DNA of 49,345 nt from Vicinamibacteraceae bacterium (GTDB taxonomy: Bacteria > Acidobacteriota > Vicinamibacteria > Marinacidobacterales > Marinacidobacteraceae): assembly GCA_012271265.1 (NCBI GenBank), contig JAAXGQ010000045.1:1-49345 (forward strand), written 5' to 3'. A program made the position numbers and the translations under genes. Positions 18,431-27,123 of this stretch are shown piece after piece (the first letter of the stretch is position 1; every line of letters begins with the position of its first letter). Under the pieces are notes generated by a model. The model searched no databases. It saw only the letters and a program-made list of their open reading frames with translations, and was not told where the DNA came from.

Positions 18431-19716
18431 GACCGGCTCGGCTCCGGGCTCCGGGCGCGGAGGGCCGCGAGGAAGGGCTCGGGAACGGTTGCCCCCCGGT
18501 CCCGGGCCTCGCGAACGGCCTCCCAAGCCTCGCCAAAGCGTCCCAACTCCGCGAGAGCCGCCGCCGAGAGCACCCGGGCCGATCCGTCGGCGGGGTCCAG
18601 CCGGGAGGCCTCCTTCAGCGCCGCGAGAGCCTCATCCACGCGCCGCTGGCGCAGCAGCGCGTCGCCGAGCGCCCGGTGCGCCGCCCCCGAGTCCGGGCGC
18701 GCCGCCGTCGCCCGCCGCAAATGGAACTCGGCTCCGGGCAGGTCTCCGGCGCGGAGGTGCAGGAGCCCGAGGGCCAGCCGCGCCAGGAACGAATCCGGAT
18801 CCAGCGCCACCGCGTCGCCAAGCCGGCGCTCCGCCGCCCCGAACTGCCCCAGGGCATCGAGAACCGCTCCGTACTCCGCCAGGACCACCGCATCGCGCGG
18901 GCGGATTTCGCTGAGCTCCGCGTAGCGCGACCGAGCGGTTTCGAGGTCTCCCTCGGTCCGGGCCTCGCGGGCCCGGGCCAGGAGGCGGGGCGAGGAGACA
19001 TCCCGGCTGCTCATCCGGAAGTGAATGGGATCCTCGATTCCTGGCAGGCCCGCGTCGCCGCCCTCGGCCAACGTCGCCCCGGCGCGTTCGCGGTCTCCCG
19101 CCAGCGTCCAGGCCCGCGCCAGTTCCGACCGCACCGCTCCGGCGTCCGGTTCCGCAGCGAGCGCCTGCTCGAGCAGCGGGATGGCGTCGTCCGGATTCCC
19201 CGCCAGAAGCCGCATCTGGCCGAGGCGGAACAGCGCGAGCGGCGCCCCGGGCGTCACGAGAAGGGCGGCCTCGAACGCCGCCGCGGCGCCGGCGCGATCC
19301 CCCGTCTCCTCGAGCAGTTCGCCATGCAGCACGTGCGCCGGGGCGTAGCCGGGGTGGCGCCGAAGGACCCCCTCCAGCGCCGCGCGAGCCTCTCCCGGCG
19401 CCGAGCCCCGGACGGCGTGCGCGAGCAGGTAGCCGGCGCTGAGCGCGAGCTGCGAGCCGGGTTCGGTCCGGAGCGCCGCCTCCCGATACGCCGTCGCCGC
19501 CGGGCGGACGAGCCCGTGGGCGTGGAGCGTCTCCCCGTAGGCCAGCCAGGCTTCCGGCGCCTCGATCCGGTCCCGAAGTCCGGCTTCCACGTCCGCCAGA
19601 AGCCGGGCGACCTGAGGCTCCATCGCGCTCCGGTCCACCGCCGGAAGTGGCGCCTGCCCCGCCGCGAGCGCGCTGCCCAGCAGATTGGCCAAGACGCTGG
19701 CCGACAAGAAGCGCAT
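18427..19716 (-). CDS. TPR repeat-containing exported protein
   Basis: Signal peptide MRFLSASVLANLLGSALAAG; multiple TPR-like helical pairs. Confidence 0.85.
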   Translation of the reverse strand: MRFLSASVLANLLGSALAAGQAPLPAVDRSAMEPQVARLLADVEAGLRDRIEAPEAWLAYGETLHAHGLVRPAATAYREAALRTEPGSQLALSAGYLLAHAVRGSAPGEARAALEGVLRRHPGYAPAHVLHGELLEETGDRAGAAAAFEAALLVTPGAPLALFRLGQMRLLAGNPDDAIPLLEQALAAEPDAGAVRSELARAWTLAGDRERAGATLAEGGDAGLPGIEDPIHFRMSSRDVSSPRLLARAREARTEGDLETARSRYAELSEIRPRDAVVLAEYGAVLDALGQFGAAERRLGDAVALDPDSFLARLALGLLHLRAGDLPGAEFHLRRATAARPDSGAAHRALGDALLRQRRVDEALAALKEASRLDPADGSARVLSAAALAELGRFGEAWEAVREARDRGATVPEPFLAALRARSPEPSRS

Positions 19717-19770
19717 CCTCCACGAATGGTAGTCCCGAGGCCTGTCGGAGCTCCCCGCCGGCAGCATGCA

Positions 19771-19806
19771 AAGAAAAAGGGGAGCGGACCCGAAGGCCCG
19801 CTCCCC
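19771..19806 (-). terminator. Rho-independent terminator for the minus-strand TonB-dependent receptor
   Basis: Minus-strand RNA GGGGAGCGGGCC-UUCG-GGUCCGCUCCCC-UUUUUCUUUG: 12-bp stem with one G.U, UUCG tetraloop, U tract. Confidence 0.95.
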
Positions 19807-19829
19807 CGAAGAGTTCCGGAGAAGGATCT

Positions 19830-22800
19830 CTAGAAGGTGACCTTGGCCATGAACTGGAAGGTCCTCGGATATCCACGGGTTCCCGGGATGCTTCCGAAGG
19901 TGCCGGTGCCCAGAACGGTGCGGGGTCCGCGCCAGTTCACGTGGTTGAAGGCGTCAATGAACTCGAACCGGAGGGTCAGGTTCATGTCTTCGTACATCCG
20001 TGTGGTTTTCTCGAGCGCGATGTCCCAGTTGACCAGCACCGGGCTGCGGACCGCGTCCGTGGTGTTCGGAGCGTTGCTCAGCACGAGACCCTGCGTCTCC
20101 TGAGCGTCCCCGGCCGTGAGGTAGTTGGTGTGGTCCCCCGTCGGGTCGCCGCCACCGCCCACGTTCGCGCTCGTCGGCCGCTGGTTCGGGAAACCGTAGG
20201 CGCCCAGCGGGTTCGAGTTCTGGGTCAGCACCAGCGGGAAACCGCTCCGCATGATCGCAACCGCAGAAAGGGCCCAACCGCCGAAGATCGGATTGTCCCC
20301 AGGGGTGCGCCACGTCCCGTTGACGTTGAGCTGGTGCGGCACGTGCACCCTCGACGGGCCGTAGTCGGCGTCCGACAGCGGTCCGCACTTGGCGAACGCA
20401 CACTCGTCCGGCGTGTTGTACACCGTGCCGGTCTCATTCTCGAGCAACTGGTTGTTCTCGTAGATGTTGTCGTCGTGCCTCGTGAAGGTGTAGTTGATCC
20501 GGGCGCCCCAGTTGTCGCGGAAGCGCTTTTCGAACTCGACCCGAAGGGCGTTGTAGAGCGACTTGCCGGAACTCACGTGGCGTGCGTAGACGTTCCGGAA
20601 GTGCGGGTAGGGCCGCAGCAACTGTCCGAGCGGCAGGGTTTCGTTACCGGCAAAGCTGCCGAAACGGGAATCGCCGTAGAACGGGTTGGGATAGTGCTCG
20701 TTCAGTCGGTCCCCAAGCGACAGGTACTGGTCGGCGAGCTGGTTGATGTTGATGGAGGAGTTGTTCGTGCCGCCGATCGGGATGTCGGCGCCCTGGCTGC
20801 CGACGTAGCCGATCTTCACCGCGAGGTCGTTGCCGATATCGCGCTGGATGTCGAGGGACCACTTGTTGATGTACGGCGAAGCGCGGAACTGCTCGTTGAA
20901 GTACACGTTGCTGCCGATGTTCTGGAAGCGGCCGTTGGCATTCCCGATCGGGTTCTCGATTCCGTTCGGGAACGGATTCGAGGCGGTGGCGACCGGCGGC
21001 GTGATGCCGTCCGTGCTTGTATTGAGGGAAGTGACGTTCGTGTAGCCGTAGGTGCCGAGGTGGCTGGCGCCGGTGCCGCTCGGGATCGCGTAGGGCGCCC
21101 AGAACACCGCGTAGCCGCCGCGGACCACGGTCTCGGGGTTCAACGTGTAGGCGAAGCCGAGTCGGGGCCCCAGCTTGATCCCGGGAGGATCCCACTGGTG
21201 GGTCGGGTTGCCGTCCACGCCGGCGTACATCAGGCCGCCACGCAGCGGGAAGCCCGGCAGGCTGCCTTCGAGGTTCGGGTCAAGCGCGACCTGCAAGGGG
21301 AACGGATTCGTACGATCCCAGCCGACGGCGAAGCCGTTGTCGTCTTCCATGAGGCCCGTCTCGTGCTCCACCCGAAGGCCGAGGTTCAGGACCAGGTTGT
21401 CGCTGGGACGCCAGTCGTCCTGGACGAAACCCCCGAAGTAATCGATGAAGACGTCCGCGGGCTGGACGAGCGTCGCGGCGCCGCCGTCCGGGATCCCGAG
21501 CAACAGGTCGGCCATCGCGCTGCCGGAGCCGCTGTCCGGGGCGGTCGGGTTCGGGCCCTGGGTGAACTTCTGCGCGAAGCTCATTGAGAACCCGTTCCCG
21601 AAGGCCGCCGAGTGGAGGCCCATGCGCCGCCACTGTCCGCCGTACTTCACCGTGTGGTTGCCGAGGAACTGGGAATACGTCCCGCTGACTTCGCGTGAAG
21701 TCCACTGGATGTCCGTGTTCTGCCAGGAACCGTGGGTGGAGCCGCCGTCGCCGAAGTTGGAGACGCTGATCGAGGGGAACTGACCCACGTAGCCGTCCTG
21801 GGCGTAGATCTGGTCGAGGAAACCGCCCTGGATCCCGAGTTCGCTGCGGATCTGGTCGATCCCGTACTCCGGGTTGATGTTCGAGTCGTTGAAGTACGTC
21901 TGGCCGTAGCGCAGCGTCAGCACCGAGGCGTCGCCGGTGATGAAGGTGTTGTTGAAGGCGACGGCGTGCACGTCACGCAGCAGGTCCGCCGCGCCGATGC
22001 CGAAAGCCGGAGCGCTATCCGCGCCCAGCAGGTCCGTGTACTGCTGGAAGGCGCCTTCCTTCGAGGTGTAGTAGAGGTAGGTCAGCGACGACTGCCACGC
22101 GTCCGAGAAGGTGTGGCTCACGTTCGCCGTGGACTGGAGCGCGGTCGTCGTCTGGGCGCCGGAGGAACTGACGCCGCCACCCGGTCCCAGCGTCGTCAGC
22201 AACTGCGCGAGCCCACGCCCTGCCGGGTCGATCATGTTGGACGGGATCACGTTTCCGGGGAACGGCTTACGGTTGCCGTTCGCGTCGAGGTCGTAGGGGT
22301 TGTAGATGGTTACTCCGCTCTGCGAAAAGTCGCCGGACGCCTCCGCGGCGGAGGGGAGGATCACCTCCGTGTTCTCCGCGAGCACGTCGTTGTTCCCCTC
22401 GGCCGACCACCAGAAGAAGGTGCGGTCCCTGAGGATGGGGCCGCCGAACGAGCCTCCCCACAGCCAGAAGGGACGGTCAGCGAACGTCCGCGAGTTGTCC
22501 GCGTCGTACGCCAGCTGGTCCGTGTACGACAGGGCGCGCCAGAACGTGTTCACCTTCCCCGGGCGACGCTGGTAGAGGGCGCTGCCGGCCCAGTTGTTCG
22601 TGCCCGTGCGGTGGATGACGTTGAACACGCCGCCGCCGGTCCGGCCCATCTCGGCGTCGTAGGTGTTGACCTGGACCTTCATCTCCTGGACCGCCTCGAA
22701 GACCGGGATGATCACGGTGCGGTTCCGGAGGTCGGTGGTCGAGACGCCGTCCACGGTGTAGTTGTTGCCGCGGAGCGGCCCGCCGCCGAGCGAGAGCAGC

Positions 22801-23342
22801 GAGGAGTTCGTCTGGTCGGACTGCTTCACCCAGACCGGGTTCCCGGTGTGGACGACGTTCGGAGTTCCGACGCCCAGGATGAACACGTTCCGGCCGGGGG
22901 TCGGAAGCACCTCGAGCTCGGCGCGGCTCACGGCGGAAGCCACCGACGCGGTCGCGGTCTCGATCAGCGGCGTCTCGCCGATGACCGTGACCGTTTCCTC
23001 GATGCCGCCGATGGCCAGCGTCGCGTCAACGACGAGGAAGGTGGAAATACCGACGAGCATCCCCTCGCTGACGAACGGGGCGAAACCGCTGAGCTCGGCG
23101 CGCACGGTGTAGGTGCCGGGCTGCACGTTGGCGAACGAGTACTCGCCGACGGCGTTCGATACCGAGGTCCGGGACGCTCCGGTCTCGTCGTTCGTAAGGG
23201 AGACGCTGACACCCGGGAGCACGCCTCCGTCGGCGTCCCGGATGATGCCGCGGACGCCGCCCTGGAAGGTCTGGGCGAATGCGCCCGACGCCAATCCAAG
23301 GACCGTCAGCACCGCGGCCGCTCTCAGTAACAAGGGCCTCAT
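19830..23342 (-). CDS. TonB-dependent receptor with carboxypeptidase-regulatory-like domain (Oar-like)
   Basis: AAGGAGGAGCTC ribosome-binding site; signal peptide MRPLLLRAAAVLTVLGLASGAFA; GGVRGIIRDADGGVLPGVSVSLTN; RNRTVIIPVFEAVQEMKVQVNTYDAEMGRTGGGVFNVIHRTGTN; terminal FMAKVTF. Confidence 0.92.
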   Translation of the reverse strand: MRPLLLRAAAVLTVLGLASGAFAQTFQGGVRGIIRDADGGVLPGVSVSLTNDETGASRTSVSNAVGEYSFANVQPGTYTVRAELSGFAPFVSEGMLVGISTFLVVDATLAIGGIEETVTVIGETPLIETATASVASAVSRAELEVLPTPGRNVFILGVGTPNVVHTGNPVWVKQSDQTNSSLLSLGGGPLRGNNYTVDGVSTTDLRNRTVIIPVFEAVQEMKVQVNTYDAEMGRTGGGVFNVIHRTGTNNWAGSALYQRRPGKVNTFWRALSYTDQLAYDADNSRTFADRPFWLWGGSFGGPILRDRTFFWWSAEGNNDVLAENTEVILPSAAEASGDFSQSGVTIYNPYDLDANGNRKPFPGNVIPSNMIDPAGRGLAQLLTTLGPGGGVSSSGAQTTTALQSTANVSHTFSDAWQSSLTYLYYTSKEGAFQQYTDLLGADSAPAFGIGAADLLRDVHAVAFNNTFITGDASVLTLRYGQTYFNDSNINPEYGIDQIRSELGIQGGFLDQIYAQDGYVGQFPSISVSNFGDGGSTHGSWQNTDIQWTSREVSGTYSQFLGNHTVKYGGQWRRMGLHSAAFGNGFSMSFAQKFTQGPNPTAPDSGSGSAMADLLLGIPDGGAATLVQPADVFIDYFGGFVQDDWRPSDNLVLNLGLRVEHETGLMEDDNGFAVGWDRTNPFPLQVALDPNLEGSLPGFPLRGGLMYAGVDGNPTHQWDPPGIKLGPRLGFAYTLNPETVVRGGYAVFWAPYAIPSGTGASHLGTYGYTNVTSLNTSTDGITPPVATASNPFPNGIENPIGNANGRFQNIGSNVYFNEQFRASPYINKWSLDIQRDIGNDLAVKIGYVGSQGADIPIGGTNNSSININQLADQYLSLGDRLNEHYPNPFYGDSRFGSFAGNETLPLGQLLRPYPHFRNVYARHVSSGKSLYNALRVEFEKRFRDNWGARINYTFTRHDDNIYENNQLLENETGTVYNTPDECAFAKCGPLSDADYGPSRVHVPHQLNVNGTWRTPGDNPIFGGWALSAVAIMRSGFPLVLTQNSNPLGAYGFPNQRPTSANVGGGGDPTGDHTNYLTAGDAQETQGLVLSNAPNTTDAVRSPVLVNWDIALEKTTRMYEDMNLTLRFEFIDAFNHVNWRGPRTVLGTGTFGSIPGTRGYPRTFQFMAKVTF

Positions 23343-23758
23343 GAGCTCCTCCTTAACGGAAATCAGTGGGACGCCACCGCGCCCCGCGCCGGCCGCCAGG
23401 GACCGCGCAGGACGCGGATGGGGGCTTCCGGACATGGCTTCGAGGGTGACAGGGGAGTGCTTCGCAAAGCGAAGAAAGTGCTTCCCAAACCGGCGAAAAG
23501 TATCACAGTGAGGGGGCGCCGCGCTGGAACCCCACACTCCGATGGGGCGCAAGTTCCGCGCCGACGCGTCCGATGGGTTTCCGCGCGGCATAAGTTCAAG
23601 ATGAATCAGCATTTTGTGAGCGCCTCCGGAGGCAGCGCCGGAATCGGCGCAACCATCGGCCGAATACGGAATTCCGAAGGTATCCGAAAATCCGTTCCCG
23701 GACCGCCCCACCGCGGTCTTCTCCGCGCGTTTCCGGCCCTCATATCCTTCCGCCGTAC

Positions 23759-24841
23759 ATGAACGGGGCGCCCGGAACACAGGCGGGGCGGCTCGCCGCT
23801 GCGCTTGCTCTCCTGCTTGCCGCCGCGCCTCTTGCCGGGCAGGAGGCGTTCCGGCTTGGCGGCATCGAGGCGGCACCGGGCAGTGTCCGATCCGGCCGCC
23901 TCGAGGTCGCTCCCTCGGGGGGTGACGCGGGAACCTTCATTCCGCTCACCGTCGTGCACGGGGCCCGTCCGGGTCCCGTGCTGACGCTGGTGGCGGGTGT
24001 GCATGGCTCGGAGTACGCGCCCATCCTCGCCCTCTTGCGGCTTCGCCCGCTGCTGGACCCGGCGGAGATCAGCGGCACGGTGGTCCTCGTCCACATGGCC
24101 AACCTGCCGGCGTTCCTGGGCCGGACCATCTACTTCAGTCCCGATGACCGGAAGAACCTGAACCGGGTGTTCCCGGGGAAACCGGACGGCACGCTGACTG
24201 AGCGCCTCGCGCACACCCTCACCGAGGAGGTCATCGTCCGCTCGGACTACCTGATGGACATCCATTCCGGCGACGGCAACGAGTGGCTGCGCCCGTCGTA
24301 CACCGGCTACTACGCCGAAGCCGGCGGCGCGGAGGTGATCGGAAAGTCCCGGCGGATGGCCATCGCGTTCGGTCTCGACGCCATCGTCGAGTTCCAGGGC
24401 GACCTGGACCCGGGCCGCGCGATCTGGTGCGGATCGGCAGCGGTGGCCCGAGGGATTCCGTCCATTGATGTGGAGTCCGGGGAGATGGGCCTCATCGAGG
24501 ACCGGACGATCGCTCCGATCGTGGACGGGGTGCTGAGCGTGATGCGGGACCTCGGGATGGCGCCGGGCGAACCCTCCCCCACCCGGAACCCGCTCTTCAT
24601 CCGGGAGCGCGCCTACGCGACCAGCGAACACGACGGCGTCTGGGATCCGGATCCGCTGGTCCGGGCCGGCCAGTACGTCCGCGAGGGCGCTCGGCTGGGG
24701 GTCGTGCGCGACTTCCACGGAAATCCCCTCGCGGAGATTCGGGCGCCGGCCGACGGCATCATGCTCATCCTGCTCGGAACGCCGCCGGTGAACCGGGGCG
24801 AGACCATCGCGGTGATTGCGCGGGTGGAAGTCCCGCGCTGA
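23759..24841 (+). CDS. Succinylglutamate desuccinylase/aspartoacylase-like (M14-type) zinc hydrolase, exported
   Basis: Signal peptide; LVAGVHGSEYAPILAL, DRKNLNRVFPGKPDGTLTERLAH, YLMDIHSGDGNEWLRPSY. Confidence 0.85.
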   Translation: MNGAPGTQAGRLAAALALLLAAAPLAGQEAFRLGGIEAAPGSVRSGRLEVAPSGGDAGTFIPLTVVHGARPGPVLTLVAGVHGSEYAPILALLRLRPLLDPAEISGTVVLVHMANLPAFLGRTIYFSPDDRKNLNRVFPGKPDGTLTERLAHTLTEEVIVRSDYLMDIHSGDGNEWLRPSYTGYYAEAGGAEVIGKSRRMAIAFGLDAIVEFQGDLDPGRAIWCGSAAVARGIPSIDVESGEMGLIEDRTIAPIVDGVLSVMRDLGMAPGEPSPTRNPLFIRERAYATSEHDGVWDPDPLVRAGQYVREGARLGVVRDFHGNPLAEIRAPADGIMLILLGTPPVNRGETIAVIARVEVPR

Positions 24842-24912
24842 TCGCGCCGCGGCCGCTTCCCGACGCGCTTCGCCCGCGGGAGGCGGCGGCGGCGGGATCG
24901 CTTCCGGCTTCG

Positions 24913-26073
24913 CTACGTCGGACCGGCCATCCGGTCGAAGAAGTCGCGGTGGCCGGCGAGGATCCGTTCCTCCGCCTCCCGGTTCGGCTCGAGCGACCAG
25001 ACGTCGCGCTCCTGGGTGCCGCCGAGCAGGATGCCGTCGGCCCGGGGCATCATGTAGAGACCCCGGTGGAGGGTGATGTAGCGGATCTCCGGTTGCGGCA
25101 GGAGAACGGTGAGCTGGCCCTTGAGCGGCACGAGGTTCTCGTCGCCGACCAGCTCGCGGGCGCCGATGCCGGTGCAGTTCACGATGCGGCGCTCCGGCAA
25201 CGCCGCCACCTCGTCGAGGGATGAGAAGTCGCGGATGCGGATCCGACCCCCGGCGAGCTGGAAGTCCCGCATGACGGCGTTCAGATAGACCGGGGGCTCG
25301 ATCATCATCGTCTGGAACCGCCGGGCATGGCGCGCCGGGAACGGATGCGTCCCGGCGTCGTACTCCTGGGCATCGGGAAAGAACCCCTCCGACCCCTGCT
25401 GGCCGACCGGCCCGCCGAAGGGCGTATCGCTGAGCACGTAGTTCGGAAGCCAGTGAACCCCGTAGCGGGCGCCCACAAGATCCTGGAACATCCGGTTCGA
25501 GATCCGGGCCGCCCGCTGCGACCGCGCGGCGAAGGCCTCGCTGTGGACGCGCGGGTCGGAGACCGAGAACGGGGCCCACTGGGCGCAGGCCACATTCGAG
25601 GTGGTTTGCGGCGGGAGATCCCGGGCGTAGATCGTCACCGCGACGCCCCGGCGCTGGAGAAGCCGCGCCGTGGCCAGGCCGACCGCGCCGCACCCGATCA
25701 CTGCCGCCCGGGCCGGAGGGAGGTCGTCGGCGAGGATCTCCTCGACGGCCAGCCAGGCGCTGCCCCAGGAAAGGGTCACCCCGGCGCCGCCGTGGCCGTA
25801 GTTGTGGACGAGGATCCGGCCCCCGCCAAGTTCCTGGCTCTCGACCCGGAAACCGGAGGGCCGGAAGGGGCGGAGGCCGGCCACCGTGCGGATAACCCGG
25901 TCGTGCGAAACGTTCACTGCCGGGAGGTGAAACGCGGGGCCCGGCAGCGGATCCGGCGCGGCGCGGTCTACGGCGACCGGTCGGCCGGCACAGGCCGCCG
26001 CGGCGCCGGCGGCGAGCCCGGAAACGACACGCGCCCCGGCGCCGAGCATCCGGCGGCGGGAGAGAGATCGCAC
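24913..26073 (-). CDS. D-amino-acid-oxidase-like FAD-dependent oxidoreductase with Tat/lipoprotein-type signal and permuted domain order
   Basis: SRRRML...AAAC signal; GLRPFRPSGFRVE and VHNYGHGGAGVTLSWG occur before the Rossmann motif AAVIGCGAVGLATARLLQRRG; RIVNCTGIGA in the middle, YMMPRADGILLGGTQ near the C-terminus. Confidence 0.85.
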   Translation of the reverse strand: MRSLSRRRMLGAGARVVSGLAAGAAAACAGRPVAVDRAAPDPLPGPAFHLPAVNVSHDRVIRTVAGLRPFRPSGFRVESQELGGGRILVHNYGHGGAGVTLSWGSAWLAVEEILADDLPPARAAVIGCGAVGLATARLLQRRGVAVTIYARDLPPQTTSNVACAQWAPFSVSDPRVHSEAFAARSQRAARISNRMFQDLVGARYGVHWLPNYVLSDTPFGGPVGQQGSEGFFPDAQEYDAGTHPFPARHARRFQTMMIEPPVYLNAVMRDFQLAGGRIRIRDFSSLDEVAALPERRIVNCTGIGARELVGDENLVPLKGQLTVLLPQPEIRYITLHRGLYMMPRADGILLGGTQERDVWSLEPNREAEERILAGHRDFFDRMAGPT

Positions 26074-26123
26074 GGCGGGAACGGCGACGGCGGGTCGAGC
26101 GGGCGGCAGGGACAGCGAATCCC

Positions 26124-26129
26124 TATACT
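26124..26129 (+). promoter_or_regulatory. -10 element (TATACT) positioned for a leaderless transcript
   Basis: TATACT ends 6 nt before ATG 26136. Confidence 0.5.
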
Positions 26130-26135
26130 ACGCAC

Positions 26136-26381
26136 ATGGATCCGGCTGTCCTCTCGATCCTGGGGGTTGGAGTCGCTCTCGCCGCGATCGTCCTCAACGG
26201 CCAGCGCACGATGCGGGCCGAGTTTCGCGCCGAAATCAGCGCACTGCGCGCGGAAGTCAGCGCACTGCGCGCGGACCTGCACGCCCTGGGCGAGCGGGTG
26301 GCGCGCATCGAGGGACAACTCGCCGGTCCGCCGCGGTTTCTGGAGCCGCCGCCCCCGACAGACAAAGGGCGCGTCGCCTGA
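26136..26381 (+). CDS. Small N-terminally membrane-anchored coiled-coil protein (81 aa)
   Basis: N-terminal TM ILGVGVALAAIVLNG followed by heptads AEISALRAEVSALRADLHALGERVARIEGQ. Confidence 0.65.
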   Translation: MDPAVLSILGVGVALAAIVLNGQRTMRAEFRAEISALRAEVSALRADLHALGERVARIEGQLAGPPRFLEPPPPTDKGRVA

Positions 26382-26397
26382 ACGGAGGACCTGAACC

Positions 26398-27123
26398 ATG
26401 AATCGCAGACTCTTGCTGAAGGCGACCGCCGCGGTGGGCGGGGCCGGGATCCTGGGCATCAACGACCGGGCCGAGGCGCTTGAACACGAGATGATCCGCC
26501 TGCTCGAGGCGCCGGAGCGGCCCCCGCTCCGCCGCTCCGAGGACGAAACGCCGCTCTCGGTCATGCCGGAGAAGCCGACGCTGGTGGACTTCTTCGAGCA
26601 CCGTTTCGCGCCGGCGTCGCACATCCTGCAGAGCGCGACCCGGGCGATGAACCACGGGATGAGCGAGGAGATCGTGCTGGCGTGCCTCCTTCATGACATC
26701 TCCGTCTCCAACCTGGTGCGCGCCGACCACGGCTGGTGGTGCGCCCAGATGATCGAGCCGTACGTCCCGGAACGGGTCTCCTGGGCGATCCGCTACCACC
26801 AGGCGCTGCGGTTCTTTCCCGACCCGGCGGTGGACTACGAGTACCCGGAGATGTACGTGCGGATGTTCGGCGCCGACCACGAGCCGGAGCCCTACATCAA
26901 GGCCGCCCACAACTACGCCCGAAACCACAAGTGGTACATGGACGCGCGATCCATCACCATTCACGACGACTACAGCTTCGAGCGGGATGCGAAGGTCTCG
27001 ATCGAGCCGTTCATCGACATCATCGGGCGCCACTTCAAGCAGCCCAGGGAAGGACTCGGTTTCGACAACAGTCCGGTGGCGCACATGTGGCGCACCATGA
27101 TCAACCCCCGGCGCCGCCTGTAG
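26398..27123 (+). CDS. HD-domain protein with Tat-like N-terminus
   Basis: NRRLLLKATAAVGGAG; H...LLHD...H...H...D arrangement (HILQSATRAM / ACLLHDISVS / RADHGWW / IRYHQALRFFPD). Confidence 0.7.
   Translation: MNRRLLLKATAAVGGAGILGINDRAEALEHEMIRLLEAPERPPLRRSEDETPLSVMPEKPTLVDFFEHRFAPASHILQSATRAMNHGMSEEIVLACLLHDISVSNLVRADHGWWCAQMIEPYVPERVSWAIRYHQALRFFPDPAVDYEYPEMYVRMFGADHEPEPYIKAAHNYARNHKWYMDARSITIHDDYSFERDAKVSIEPFIDIIGRHFKQPREGLGFDNSPVAHMWRTMINPRRRL

Noticed and set aside
18427-23342. TonB receptor/TPR/CRTAC1 cluster as a novel polysaccharide utilisation locus
   Set aside because: No SusD-like protein or carbohydrate-active enzymes are visible; Oar-like receptors and TPR/CRTAC1 pairs are frequent in this type of genome
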